A DNA stretch of 64,000 bases from Candidatus Hydrogenedentota bacterium (GTDB lineage: Bacteria > Hydrogenedentota > Hydrogenedentia > Hydrogenedentales > CAILVY01): the NCBI GenBank assembly GCA_029565395.1, contig JAKQOG010000013.1, positions 23,344 to 87,343 on the forward strand. Direction: 5' to 3'. Under the pieces are notes generated by a model, which had not been told where the DNA came from, made no database searches, and saw only the letters and a list, made by a program, of their open reading frames with translations. Numbering within the stretch: the stretch's first letter is position 1; every line of letters begins with the position of its first letter. Below, piece after piece: positions 25,376 to 34,509 of the stretch. The position numbers were made by a program, and so were the translations under genes.

Positions 25376-26953
25376 ATGAAATCCTCAAAGAAAGAAATTT
25401 CCCGGTACACGGCCATTTTCGCGGGGGGAACTCTCGTCAGCCGGGTGCTGGGCATGTTCCGGGACATGGTTATCGGTTACGTCGTGCCAGATGCCTCGCG
25501 TGACGCGTTCTTTTTCGCATTCCGGTTTCCCAACATGCTGCGCGACATGCTGGGCGAAGGCGCGGCCAATGCGGCGTTCGTGCCCGTGTTTACCGAGAGT
25601 CAAGAGAAAGATCCTCCGGAACAATACCGGGCGCTGGTGTCCGCCGCCATGTCCGGCATGCTGATTTTATTTGCCGCACTCACTATCATCGGGTTGATCC
25701 TGATACCGTTTATCCCCTGGGTGCTGGATCTTCTACGCCCCCTGACCCATGCGGCCCCCAAAAGCGACGAGCATCTTCAATTCACCGTCAAACTAATCGA
25801 ATGGAATTTCCCTTATATGTTCCTGATTGGGATGGCCGTCTTTGCCATGGGGCCGCTCTTCGCTGCACGCCATTATAGTACGCCCTCCTGGTCACCCATG
25901 TTGCTGAACATCGCATTGATTGTGTGCTGCCTGGGATTCTACCGGTGGTTCCCCGATCCCGCTTGGGCGTTAACCGTTGGCGTGTGGGTGGGCGGCATTG
26001 CACAATTGATCGTGCTTTGGGCCGCCATGAAGAAACATGTCGGGGTTATCATGCCCAATTTCCGGTTGAAGCAGCCGGGCGTCCGAAAAATAGCATGGTT
26101 GTTGATTCCCATCATATTGGGTCAGGCCACGGGGGAAGTAAACAAGCTGGTTGACAGTTTCTTCGCCTATTCTCTGGAAAGCGGCGTTGTTTCCGCGTTG
26201 TTTTATGCCAACCGGCTCGTGCAACTCCCCCTGTCGGTCTTTGGCGTGGCCGTCTCCGTCGCCATTCTCCCGGAAATCTCCCGCGCTGCCGCGCGTGGAA
26301 AACATGCCGTTATTCGCGATACGTTGACGCACGGCCTCCGGCTCAGTTTCTTCATGATGCTGCCCGCCACCGCCGGGCTTATCATCATGGGCAAGCCGGT
26401 TATCCGGCTTCTGTTTGAGCATGGCAATTTTGGATCCAACATGACCAGCATGACCACCACCGCCCTGGTGTATTTCGGCTTGGGCCTTCTCCCCTTCGCA
26501 TGGGTAAAAGTATGCGTCCAGGGCTTCTATGCCGAACAGAACACAAAAACACCCGTGATTATCGCCACCGTGAGCATGGCTCTCAACATCCTGCTGATTT
26601 GCGCACTCGTCGGACCGCTGGGATTCCGCGGCCTCGCCCTGGCCACCACTATCTCCTATACCATGAATTTCTTGCTTCTGTATGTGCTGCTCTGCAACCG
26701 TTTCGGCGTGCTGTGGGACAAGGATATGCTCTTTGCCTTCGCACGCATTGGCATCGCCACCGCCCTGATGGCCGCGGTCACTTATGGAGTGTTTGACCGC
26801 CTGGATCATTTCATCGGGCATGAAACGCTCTGGGCTCAGGGATTCAACGTGGTGATTTCCATCGCCACCGCCTGCCTCAGCTTCATCGGCGTTTCCCACG
26901 CTCTCAAAATCCCTGAATACCACGACCTCTTGAGCGGCCTTCGCCGCCATTAA
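25376..26953 (+). CDS. murJ: Lipid II flippase MurJ
   Basis: A 525-residue polytopic protein with about 14 helices that flips lipid II across the inner membrane for peptidoglycan assembly. The opening TLVSRVLGMFRDMVIGYVVP and FRFPNMLRDMLGEGAANAAF are the characteristic MurJ signature, including the Arg residues of the central cavity; VDSFFAYSLESGVVSALFYAN and VSVAILPEISRAAARG follow in family order. It starts 15 bases after lnt and is probably in the same transcript, placing two envelope-biogenesis genes together. Confidence 0.95.
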   Translation: MKSSKKEISRYTAIFAGGTLVSRVLGMFRDMVIGYVVPDASRDAFFFAFRFPNMLRDMLGEGAANAAFVPVFTESQEKDPPEQYRALVSAAMSGMLILFAALTIIGLILIPFIPWVLDLLRPLTHAAPKSDEHLQFTVKLIEWNFPYMFLIGMAVFAMGPLFAARHYSTPSWSPMLLNIALIVCCLGFYRWFPDPAWALTVGVWVGGIAQLIVLWAAMKKHVGVIMPNFRLKQPGVRKIAWLLIPIILGQATGEVNKLVDSFFAYSLESGVVSALFYANRLVQLPLSVFGVAVSVAILPEISRAAARGKHAVIRDTLTHGLRLSFFMMLPATAGLIIMGKPVIRLLFEHGNFGSNMTSMTTTALVYFGLGLLPFAWVKVCVQGFYAEQNTKTPVIIATVSMALNILLICALVGPLGFRGLALATTISYTMNFLLLYVLLCNRFGVLWDKDMLFAFARIGIATALMAAVTYGVFDRLDHFIGHETLWAQGFNVVISIATACLSFIGVSHALKIPEYHDLLSGLRRH

Positions 26954-27231
26954 AGGAAACCATACGGGGATATGGTACGTTAAAGACCATTGACAGCCCC
27001 GATCCCGTGCATTACGCTTCAAACAAGACTGCGGGTGTTTTTTGAGAAATAGTGGACATGGGACCTTTGTGAATGCGCCAGCATTGGAAAGTGTCCAATG
27101 GGTGGGACACGGGGGAACCATTGGAAATCAAAACAACGGTTGAATAAGAGAGATCATCATCAACATATAAACGCTTCCACTGATTACAGAAGATTTTTGT
27201 CCAGGCGCGGCATAAGATGCGATAATATGCG

Positions 27232-27897
27232 ATGCCCATTATTTACTCCATAGTGTTTTTTCTGCTGGCCGCTGCCGGAACACTGCGAAAACACATCCAT
27301 ATCGGCCTGTCCACGGGCGTGATCAAAACGCTGCCGGTGTTGTTTCTCGTTTTGTGCGCCTTCACCCATACGCGGAAACGGTTTGGATTTTGGGTTGTTT
27401 TGGGGGTGGGATTAGGCGCGATGGGGGACTATGGTCTTGCACAACCGGGGAGGATTTGGGATGGGATTGGTGTGCTTGCCTTCCTTCTTGGACATGTGGC
27501 GTATTCCGTTGCCTTTTGCAAGGATCTCAAGTGGACCGCCGGACGGGGCATCGTGATTGGGCTTACCCTTTTGTTCATGGTTGCGGTGCTGGCGGCGTAT
27601 TGTATTAAAAATACGCTCGTTGGCCAGGGCGAGGTGGTGATCCCCGTCATGATCTATGTGACGGTTATGGCCGTGATGATGACCTTGGCCGTGCTGCACC
27701 AAAGTCCCACTTGGCTCATCGCCGCAGGGGCGGTATTTTTCGTCATCTCTGATGCCCATCTCGCGGTGAACCACACGATCTTGAATAAATCAAATATGTG
27801 GCTCACGTATTCGTCTCACTTCACCTATTACTTTGGGCAGTATCTGCTGGTCGCGGGGGCCGCGTATGAAACCCGTCACTACCACCCCAAGGCTTGA
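27232..27897 (+). CDS. YhhN family membrane protein (lysoplasmalogenase type)
   Basis: A 221-residue protein with about eight membrane helices and the YhhN family features: LGAMGDYGLA (a GD motif), GVLAFLLGHVAYSV and VFFVISDAHLAVN (an SD motif near the C-terminus). Eukaryotic TMEM86 relatives hydrolyse the vinyl-ether bond of lysoplasmalogens; bacterial members are mostly uncharacterised, though some have this activity. It stands alone between murJ and the sugar-utilisation block, 278 bases after murJ. That spacer holds a weak promoter-like pair (TTGACA, 17 bases, TACGCT) and a CATTGGA/TCCAATG inverted repeat. Confidence 0.85.
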   Translation: MPIIYSIVFFLLAAAGTLRKHIHIGLSTGVIKTLPVLFLVLCAFTHTRKRFGFWVVLGVGLGAMGDYGLAQPGRIWDGIGVLAFLLGHVAYSVAFCKDLKWTAGRGIVIGLTLLFMVAVLAAYCIKNTLVGQGEVVIPVMIYVTVMAVMMTLAVLHQSPTWLIAAGAVFFVISDAHLAVNHTILNKSNMWLTYSSHFTYYFGQYLLVAGAAYETRHYHPKA

Positions 27898-27947
27898 TTC
27901 GTTCTTTCGCTTGAGGCATAGTGCATTCATCACTTGGAGAAACCACG

Positions 27948-30296
27948 ATGAAGAATCATGCGTTGCACACTTGTTTTCTCTGTTTGTTGATCGGGGTGTT
28001 GGGGTATGCGTCGCCGCTGTTTGCCGATCAACCCCTTTTGACGCGTATTTATGTGGCGCCGCCGGACAGTAATGAGTGGCTTGCTCAACACGCGGCGGAG
28101 ACCCTTGCCAATTACGTTCGTGAAATGACGGGCGTTGGCGTGCGTATCGACCGGAAAGCGCCTGAGATGCAACCGGGCGAGGTGGTGTTCACGCTATCGC
28201 TGGGCAAGGCCGCCGAGGGGTTGTCCGATGCCGGAGATGAGGAACGGCAACGCGAAGGGTTTGTGTTGGAGGCCCAGGCACCGGATCGTCTGCTTATTGC
28301 GGCCCGTAAACCAATCGGTCTCCTCTATGGCGTATACCATTATCTCGAACGGTATTGCCATGTGGGTTTTTTCTGGGACGGCGACCATGTGCCCAAAATC
28401 AATACGCTCCCGATAGAGGGCGTTCATTCGGTAGAGGTTCCGCGGTGGCCCGTGCGGCATTTCGGCCTGCCCGCCGGGTGGGGGCTGTCGAAATGGCATC
28501 ATCAACTGCGCACGATGCCGGAACGCAATCATATTTTCGACTGGATGGTGAAGCGGAAGATCAACCGCACGCACCTTGGATTTTTCCCGACTATCGCCAC
28601 GAGCGGCGCCCCCGCCGCGCGCGTGTTCGGCCTGGACGATAAAACGCCGGACAATTTCACGTTTTCGGGCTGGCCGGGGTGTCTCGACTGGTCCGCGGAC
28701 ACACGCACCCGCATTAACATTGAGCAACTGGAGTACAGCCGGAGGCTGGGCATTTCGTGGGTATATTATCTGGCCTACGGCAACGTGCCGCATCAATTCC
28801 GCGAAATGCATCCCGATTACACGTATGTAGGAAGCCTTGGCTACAGCGCCACGGTGTTGTATCCCGATGATCCCGAATGCACCCGCTGGACAAGTGCATT
28901 CTATGAAGACCTGTTCAAAACCTATGGCACGGACCATATCTATCAGGATACGCCGTTCGTCGAGTCGACCGGGTCCGACGATCCGGAAAAATCGTTCCAA
29001 CTCAAACTGACGGCCGCAAAAGCCATGTGCGAGATGTTCAAAAAGCTCGACAAGGATGCGATTTGGCAGAGCGACAGTTGGGACTTTGGCGCGGTGCCGC
29101 AGGTTTGGACGCCGGAGCGCATTCAGCGGTATTTTGCGAGTCTGCCGAAGGAAATGATGCTGGTGTATGACACAGACGGCATCAACAATCCATTTTATAA
29201 GAAAACGAACTACTTCGAGGGAGCACGCTGGTTCCTGGGAATTCTGCATTCGTTTCAGGGCGATGATCATATTCATGGCAATCTCAATCGGGCGGTGCAG
29301 GCCTTTCAGGAACTTGCCAATGACCCCAAAGCCAACAAATGCCTGGGCATCTACCACATTCCCGAAACCACCGGGCATAACCTTATCTATTTCGATCTGA
29401 CCACGCGGTTGGCGTGGAATCCGGAGGGCGTGACGGTGGCGGCGTATCTTGATGAATACGCGCGGCGCCGGTATGGGGTGGAATCGGTGGAACGTATGCA
29501 GCCCGCGCTCGAAGCCCTCGCGCGCGGCGTGCACGAGTATGAAAATTCGGGTATGGGCGGGCAGATGCCCATTTACAAAAAACTGGGGTGTCCCTATGGG
29601 CCGGTGGAATGGTGGCCGATTGTCAACGAAAGAAAAGCCGAGCATCCCGCACGTCAGGGCAAGGGCATTGTGCAACTGCACGAAGCGGTCGAACGCGCCC
29701 TCGCCTGCCGGCGTGATCTACAAGACAATCCGCTCTACGTGAATGATCTTGTCGAGTGGTCATATACGTATATCGCGCATGTGTTCAACTGGGCGGTCAT
29801 GGGCGCATATGATGCGTTTAGCGCGGGTGATGCGGCTGCAATGCAGAAAAACATTGATGTGGCGCGGCAGTGTCTTCGCCTGATAGATGCCATTCTGTCG
29901 ACGCGGCCCGATTTCTCGCTGCAAAAACAGATCATGTGGGCGATGAATATCCCCGGTGCGAATTCGTATCTTCCCTGGTATATGAAACAGCATTGCATCA
30001 ACGACCTGTATTCGGCCAACGAAGTTTTTGAGCAGCTTCATTGGTATTACACGCCAAGGATGGACGTTTATTTCTCTGAGCTTGAGACGCGCGCCGCGCA
30101 GGGCATCAAAACCATCGAATGGAAGGATATCGCGGATCGCTGTGCGGCCATTCAGAAACGATGGCTGGAGGAGGACATTGCGGTTCCTGAAAACGAGATG
30201 TTCCAGGGCAGCACAATTGAGGCGGTCTCTGAGGCATTCGAAAAACTCGATCCGGTGGCATGCGATACGCTGGGCATTAAAAAATCGGAAGGATAA
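27948..30296 (+). CDS. Secreted GH89-like alpha-N-acetylglucosaminidase
   Basis: A 782-residue secreted protein (signal peptide ending ASPLFADQ). Order and motifs follow the NAGLU/GH89 family: an N-terminal domain ending GLLYGVYHYLERYCHVGFFW, a barrel with TYGTDHIYQDTPFVESTG and a later GIYHIPETTGHNLIYFDL, then a helical C-terminal domain with ARRRYGVESVERMQ. The Glu of PFVES and the Glu of IPET align by eye with the two catalytic Glu residues of human NAGLU (in TFNEM and APEGIS). The family releases terminal alpha-N-acetylglucosamine from glycosaminoglycan-like glycans. The ATG at 27948 has GGAG eight bases upstream. It leads a rightward block with a second barrel protein and a sodium symporter. 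Confidence 0.78.
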   Translation: MKNHALHTCFLCLLIGVLGYASPLFADQPLLTRIYVAPPDSNEWLAQHAAETLANYVREMTGVGVRIDRKAPEMQPGEVVFTLSLGKAAEGLSDAGDEERQREGFVLEAQAPDRLLIAARKPIGLLYGVYHYLERYCHVGFFWDGDHVPKINTLPIEGVHSVEVPRWPVRHFGLPAGWGLSKWHHQLRTMPERNHIFDWMVKRKINRTHLGFFPTIATSGAPAARVFGLDDKTPDNFTFSGWPGCLDWSADTRTRINIEQLEYSRRLGISWVYYLAYGNVPHQFREMHPDYTYVGSLGYSATVLYPDDPECTRWTSAFYEDLFKTYGTDHIYQDTPFVESTGSDDPEKSFQLKLTAAKAMCEMFKKLDKDAIWQSDSWDFGAVPQVWTPERIQRYFASLPKEMMLVYDTDGINNPFYKKTNYFEGARWFLGILHSFQGDDHIHGNLNRAVQAFQELANDPKANKCLGIYHIPETTGHNLIYFDLTTRLAWNPEGVTVAAYLDEYARRRYGVESVERMQPALEALARGVHEYENSGMGGQMPIYKKLGCPYGPVEWWPIVNERKAEHPARQGKGIVQLHEAVERALACRRDLQDNPLYVNDLVEWSYTYIAHVFNWAVMGAYDAFSAGDAAAMQKNIDVARQCLRLIDAILSTRPDFSLQKQIMWAMNIPGANSYLPWYMKQHCINDLYSANEVFEQLHWYYTPRMDVYFSELETRAAQGIKTIEWKDIADRCAAIQKRWLEEDIAVPENEMFQGSTIEAVSEAFEKLDPVACDTLGIKKSEG

Positions 30297-30299
30297 AAC

Positions 30300-32621
30300 G
30301 TGTTGAAGTTGACTGGCCGTGTGTTATCAAAGGGTATGTGGGCGATCATGATTCTTTCAAGTGGAAAAAACCTAAATGCAGCCGCGGAGATGGCGTTGCC
30401 GCAAGGGAGTGCGCCGGCAGCCCTTGTAAGTCAGCACTTCCCGAGCCGTGTACACGAATTTGTATTCCGGAATTGGAATGCCGTGGAACCTGCGAAACTC
30501 GCGAAGCTCCTCGGTGCATCCGTGGAGGATATCGCCGCCCTTGCCGAGTCGATGGGGTTGCCCAAAGAGGCCGTCGTTTCGCCGGAGATGATGCAGCGTG
30601 GCTATGTCACCCTCATCCGGCGCAACTGGCATCTCCTGCCTTACGAGCAATTGCTGGAGCTTCTGGAAATGACTCCGGAGCGCCTGGCGGTTATGCTTCG
30701 CGAAGAGGACTTTTTATTTATCAAGCTGGGCAGCCTGAAACCTGCCTGTGAGCCGCTTCGCTATCAACCGCCGGATGAAGCGGCACAAAAACGCGCCGCG
30801 GAGATTCGCCTTGTGGTTGAACAGGACTTTGGCGGCGCCATGCAAAGTCCTGCGGAACCACGTTTCGATTTCGTGCGGCAGCTTAGCGCGCCGCTTCCAA
30901 ATTATGTTCCGCCCAAGTCTGAAACGGATGCGCCGCACTGCATTCGCATTGTCTATTCCTATGTGGCGGTGTATGGCGATCCGCTGATGAATCCGCAATT
31001 GAATCCTTATCCGGACGGGTTATTGCAGCGGCTCTCCATGGCCGGGATCAATGGCGTGTGGCTTCATGCCCTGCTGCGGGATTTGGCGCCCGGCGGCGAG
31101 GCTTTCCCGGATTTTGGCGTTGGCGCGGAGCAGCGTTTGGCCAATCTCCGGGCGCTGGTCGAACGCGCGAAACAATTCGGCATTGACGTGTATCTCTACA
31201 TTAACGAGCCCCGCGCGATGCCTGCAGCCTTCTTCCAGAACCGTTCCGAGATGGCGGGCGTGAAGGAAGGGGATTTTACCGCGATGTGCACGTCACATCC
31301 CGCCGTACGTCAGTGGATGGGGGATGCCCTCGCGCACATATTCCGAGAAGTTCCCGGTTTGGGCGGCGTATACACCATCACCGCGTCAGAAAACCTGACC
31401 AACTGTGCGTCGCATGGTGACTGGCATTCATGTCCGCATTGTAAAGATCGCAGCGACGCGGACATTCTCGCCGAAGTCGCCACTGTAATTGAAGAAGGGG
31501 TTCACCGGGGCAATCCCAAAGCTGCCGTGCTCATGTCCGACTGGGGCTGGAAAGGCCACGGCGAAGCGCCGGACATTATTGCGAAGCTGCCGAAATCCGC
31601 GTGTTTGATGTCGGTCAGTGAATGGAGTCTGCCCATTGAACGCGGCGGCATCAAGAGCACAGTGGGTGAATATTCCATTTCCGCGGTGGGACCCGGCCCC
31701 CGTGCGCAAAAAGAATGGAAATCCGCGCAAGATGCCGGGCTTAAGACCGGTACGGAGATTCAATTCAACAACACCTGCGAACTTGCCAGCATTCCGTATC
31801 TTCCCGTGATGGATCTCATTGCGGAGCATTGCCACAACCTTGCCGCCTCCGCCAAGATTGACGCCATGCTCATCGGTTGGACGATGGGCGGCTACCCTTC
31901 CCCGAACTTCCAGCTTGCTCACTACCTGAGCCAAATGCCTGTCCCCAGTGTGGATGCTGCACTGGATATGTTAGCGCAAACGCGGTTTGGCGCCGAGGGT
32001 GCATCGTATGCCCGAAAAGCGTGGACCCTTATGAGCGATGCTTACCGGGAATATCCATTTCATATCGGCGTTGTCTACACTTCTCCCGTTCAGGTGGGTC
32101 CGGCCAATCCGTTGTATCCTGTGAAAACCGGGTACAGCGCCACCATGTGGGGAATCCCATACGATAATCTGGACGGCTGGCGCGGACCGTATCCGCCGGA
32201 TATTTTTGCGGAGCAATTTGAGAAGGTCGCTTTGGGCTGGCAGCCCGGAATCGCGGAACTTGAACTGGCGGTGGCGAAAACTCCGGAAGGTAAACGCTCC
32301 GAGGCGCAATCCGATTTGCGTATGGCGCAGGCGGCGCGTATCCATTTTCAATCCGTAGCCAACCAGGCGCGTTTCGTTTATGCGCGTGACATGCTTGCGG
32401 ATTCTTCCAAAACACTGGCGCCCGAAGCGTGTGACCGGCTGAAGGGGGTGATTAAAAAAAGCCTCGAATCTGAAATTACGCTGGCCAAACAACTCTATGC
32501 ACTCACCCTGGAAGATTCACGCATCGGTTTCGAGCCTTCCTGCCAATATTTCTATCTACCCCTCGACCTCGTTGAAAAAGTGATCAATTGCCGCTGGCTG
32601 TTGGAGCATTTTAAAGAATAG
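30300..32621 (+). CDS. Secreted TIM-barrel protein with duplicated N-terminal helices
   Basis: A 773-residue protein beginning at a GTG that follows GGAAGGA by six bases and lies three bases after the GH89-like gene. After a weak N-terminal hydrophobic segment there are two copies of a helical motif (FRNWNAVEPAKLAKLLGAS and RRNWHLLPYEQLLELLEMT). The middle is a glycosidase-like barrel: LQRLSMAGINGVWLHALLRD, ERAKQFGIDVYLYINEPRAM, GLGGVYTITASENLTNCASH and KAAVLMSDWGWKGHGEAPDI; Glu residues follow strands at INEP and SEN. The C-terminal part is helical (AAASQ-like repeats are absent). I cannot name its family; translational proximity to the GH89-like gene suggests the two act on the same glycan. 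Confidence 0.72.
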   Translation: MLKLTGRVLSKGMWAIMILSSGKNLNAAAEMALPQGSAPAALVSQHFPSRVHEFVFRNWNAVEPAKLAKLLGASVEDIAALAESMGLPKEAVVSPEMMQRGYVTLIRRNWHLLPYEQLLELLEMTPERLAVMLREEDFLFIKLGSLKPACEPLRYQPPDEAAQKRAAEIRLVVEQDFGGAMQSPAEPRFDFVRQLSAPLPNYVPPKSETDAPHCIRIVYSYVAVYGDPLMNPQLNPYPDGLLQRLSMAGINGVWLHALLRDLAPGGEAFPDFGVGAEQRLANLRALVERAKQFGIDVYLYINEPRAMPAAFFQNRSEMAGVKEGDFTAMCTSHPAVRQWMGDALAHIFREVPGLGGVYTITASENLTNCASHGDWHSCPHCKDRSDADILAEVATVIEEGVHRGNPKAAVLMSDWGWKGHGEAPDIIAKLPKSACLMSVSEWSLPIERGGIKSTVGEYSISAVGPGPRAQKEWKSAQDAGLKTGTEIQFNNTCELASIPYLPVMDLIAEHCHNLAASAKIDAMLIGWTMGGYPSPNFQLAHYLSQMPVPSVDAALDMLAQTRFGAEGASYARKAWTLMSDAYREYPFHIGVVYTSPVQVGPANPLYPVKTGYSATMWGIPYDNLDGWRGPYPPDIFAEQFEKVALGWQPGIAELELAVAKTPEGKRSEAQSDLRMAQAARIHFQSVANQARFVYARDMLADSSKTLAPEACDRLKGVIKKSLESEITLAKQLYALTLEDSRIGFEPSCQYFYLPLDLVEKVINCRWLLEHFKE

Positions 32622-32630
32622 TCTATTTTA

Positions 32631-32659
32631 ACGTACGACAAAACTGACGTACGACAAAA
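32631..32659 (+). repeat. Tandem 13-base direct repeat before the symporter
   Basis: ACGTACGACAAAA occurs at 32631-32643 and again at 32647-32659, a 16-base period, inside the 62-base spacer before the symporter gene. The core ACGTACG is close to palindromic (CGTACG). It could be a pair of operator half-sites or a duplicated stretch of leader; nothing else in the spacer explains it. Confidence 0.6.
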
Positions 32660-32683
32660 TATGTTTATGTGAGGAGATCAGAA

Positions 32684-34285
32684 ATGGGTCTTGCTTTAAC
32701 AGGCCTGGACTGGATGGTATGTCTCTTGGCGCTGATCGGCAGTATTTTTGCGGGTCTTTGGATGTCAATTCGGGCGAAAACCTCGGCCAACAGCGCAGGA
32801 TTTTTTCTGGCGGGCCGGAGCCTCACCTGGCCCATCGTCGGGGCATCGTTATATGCAACGAATATCGGCGCGGAGCATTTGGTCGGGCTCGCGGGGGACT
32901 CCTACCGGTATGGCCTGTGCGCGGGCACGGTCGAATTGACCACGGCGATATGCCTTGGGTTCGCTTCGGCGGTGCTTTTGCCGTATTACCTTAAAAACAA
33001 GGTCTATACGATTCCCGAATTTCTGGAGTTGCGTTATAACAAATCGTTCCGCGTCTGTTTTTCCGGACTGATGCTGGTGATCTGCATCATGACCAAAACG
33101 GCGTTCACCCTGTATGCGGGTGCGTTGGTGTTGCATTTACTTACGGGCTGGGACGTAATGACCACCGTCGCGATATTGGGCGCGTTGGCGGCGGTGATCA
33201 CCATGATCGGGGGATTCACCACCGTCGCCTACACGGACACGATCCAGACGGCGATCATGTTGGTGGGGAGCGGCACGATGGTTGTTGTGGGGCTGATCAA
33301 GGTTGGCGGGTGGCATGCGCTTTGTACAAAGGTGCCGGAAGCGATGGTCATGGCGAAACCGTACGATGATCCGAACTATCCCTTTTGGGGCGTGATCGCG
33401 GGCGCGGTCTACGGCGGTGTTTTTTATTGGGGCATCGATCAGGTCAACGTCCAGCGCATGCTCGGCGCGCGTGACCTGAAACAAGCCCGGTGGGGCGCGA
33501 TGTTCGCCATATTGCTGAAACTGACCCCCGTTTTTCTTTTTGCGTTGCCCGGTGTGATTGCGCTTGCGTTGTTTCCGGGCCGTGAAGCAAAACTGACCTT
33601 TGCCACGATGCTCAATGAGCTGTTGCCCAGCGGTCTTCGCGGACTCCTCCTTGCTTCATTGCTGGCGGCGATGATCTCTTCATTGCTTGCCGTGATGAAC
33701 TCAATTTCGACGCTGGCGGTCCGTGATTTCCTGATGCATTTCCGGCCCGGCATGAATGAACGTCAGCAGGTGACCTTGGGCCGGGTGGCGATTATCCTCG
33801 GCGCGGTGCTCGGCATCGGCGCGGCCTACATGGTCTACAAAACGCCTGACGGTCTCTATAAATACCTTCAAACCATTTCCATCTATCTTGTCATGCCGGT
33901 AACCCCCGCCATTGTCTTCGGTATTTTGAGCAAGCGAGTCAATGAGCGCGGGGCCTTGATCTCCGTGGGTGTGGGCGTTGTCATTGCAGCGATATTTGTC
34001 GCGGACCAGCTCATGGGCGCTGAAGCGGGTGCGCGGATTTTCCCCTGGCTGCATACGACCCTGACGCTTAATTACACCTATCGCGGCCTTTGGGGAACCC
34101 TCATCGTGATTGCCGTGCTTTTCCTGGCATCGGGTTTTGAACACACGCCCTCCAGCGAACGTTTGACACTCACCACCATCAATTGGAGCGGGAAACCGGA
34201 ATCCTTTCAAGGCCTTTCTGACTGGCGGCTTCATCTCACCCTGTTAAGCGCCGTTACCATTGCCTTGTATGCGTGGTTATGGTAA
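32684..34285 (+). CDS. Sodium:solute symporter, SGLT-like
   Basis: A 533-residue membrane protein with about 14 helices. The signature AGFFLAGRSLTWPIVGASLY followed by TNIGAEHLVGLAG is that of SGLT-type sodium/sugar symporters, more so than the other SSS protein in the window; LLLASLLAAMISSLLAVMNS carries the Ser residues of the second sodium site. GAGGAG lies seven bases before the ATG at 32684; an in-frame GTG at 32669 has no such site. It follows the barrel-protein gene by 62 bases and probably imports the sugar released by the GH89-like enzyme, by analogy with operon context. Specificity is not readable. Confidence 0.9.
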   Translation: MGLALTGLDWMVCLLALIGSIFAGLWMSIRAKTSANSAGFFLAGRSLTWPIVGASLYATNIGAEHLVGLAGDSYRYGLCAGTVELTTAICLGFASAVLLPYYLKNKVYTIPEFLELRYNKSFRVCFSGLMLVICIMTKTAFTLYAGALVLHLLTGWDVMTTVAILGALAAVITMIGGFTTVAYTDTIQTAIMLVGSGTMVVVGLIKVGGWHALCTKVPEAMVMAKPYDDPNYPFWGVIAGAVYGGVFYWGIDQVNVQRMLGARDLKQARWGAMFAILLKLTPVFLFALPGVIALALFPGREAKLTFATMLNELLPSGLRGLLLASLLAAMISSLLAVMNSISTLAVRDFLMHFRPGMNERQQVTLGRVAIILGAVLGIGAAYMVYKTPDGLYKYLQTISIYLVMPVTPAIVFGILSKRVNERGALISVGVGVVIAAIFVADQLMGAEAGARIFPWLHTTLTLNYTYRGLWGTLIVIAVLFLASGFEHTPSSERLTLTTINWSGKPESFQGLSDWRLHLTLLSAVTIALYAWLW

Positions 34286-34509
34286 GGCGGTTCGTGCAAC
34301 GAAAACATAGATCTGTTGATGCTCGCCTGTGATACGAAAAAGATGTCTTATCTCGTCACACGCTTCGCGCATCTGGTGTGATAAAGTCTTGGTGTTTGCT
34401 TGCATTCATGGGCGGGGGCTGCACTATACTGTGAAATGACTTGGGCATGCTGGCGCAGGAAAGTGGTCCGTTGCGTCAAATTCACCCGAAGCACTCGGAG
34501 GAAACATTC

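Noticed and set aside
25970..27121. A 383-codon antisense frame within murJ
   Set aside because: It is a His- and Gly-rich shadow of a hydrophobic sense gene, with no ribosome site.
28194..29681. A 495-codon antisense frame within the GH89-like gene
   Set aside because: It mirrors the sense codon bias of a GC-rich gene and has no family motif or ribosome site. The sense frame has a signal peptide and family motifs.
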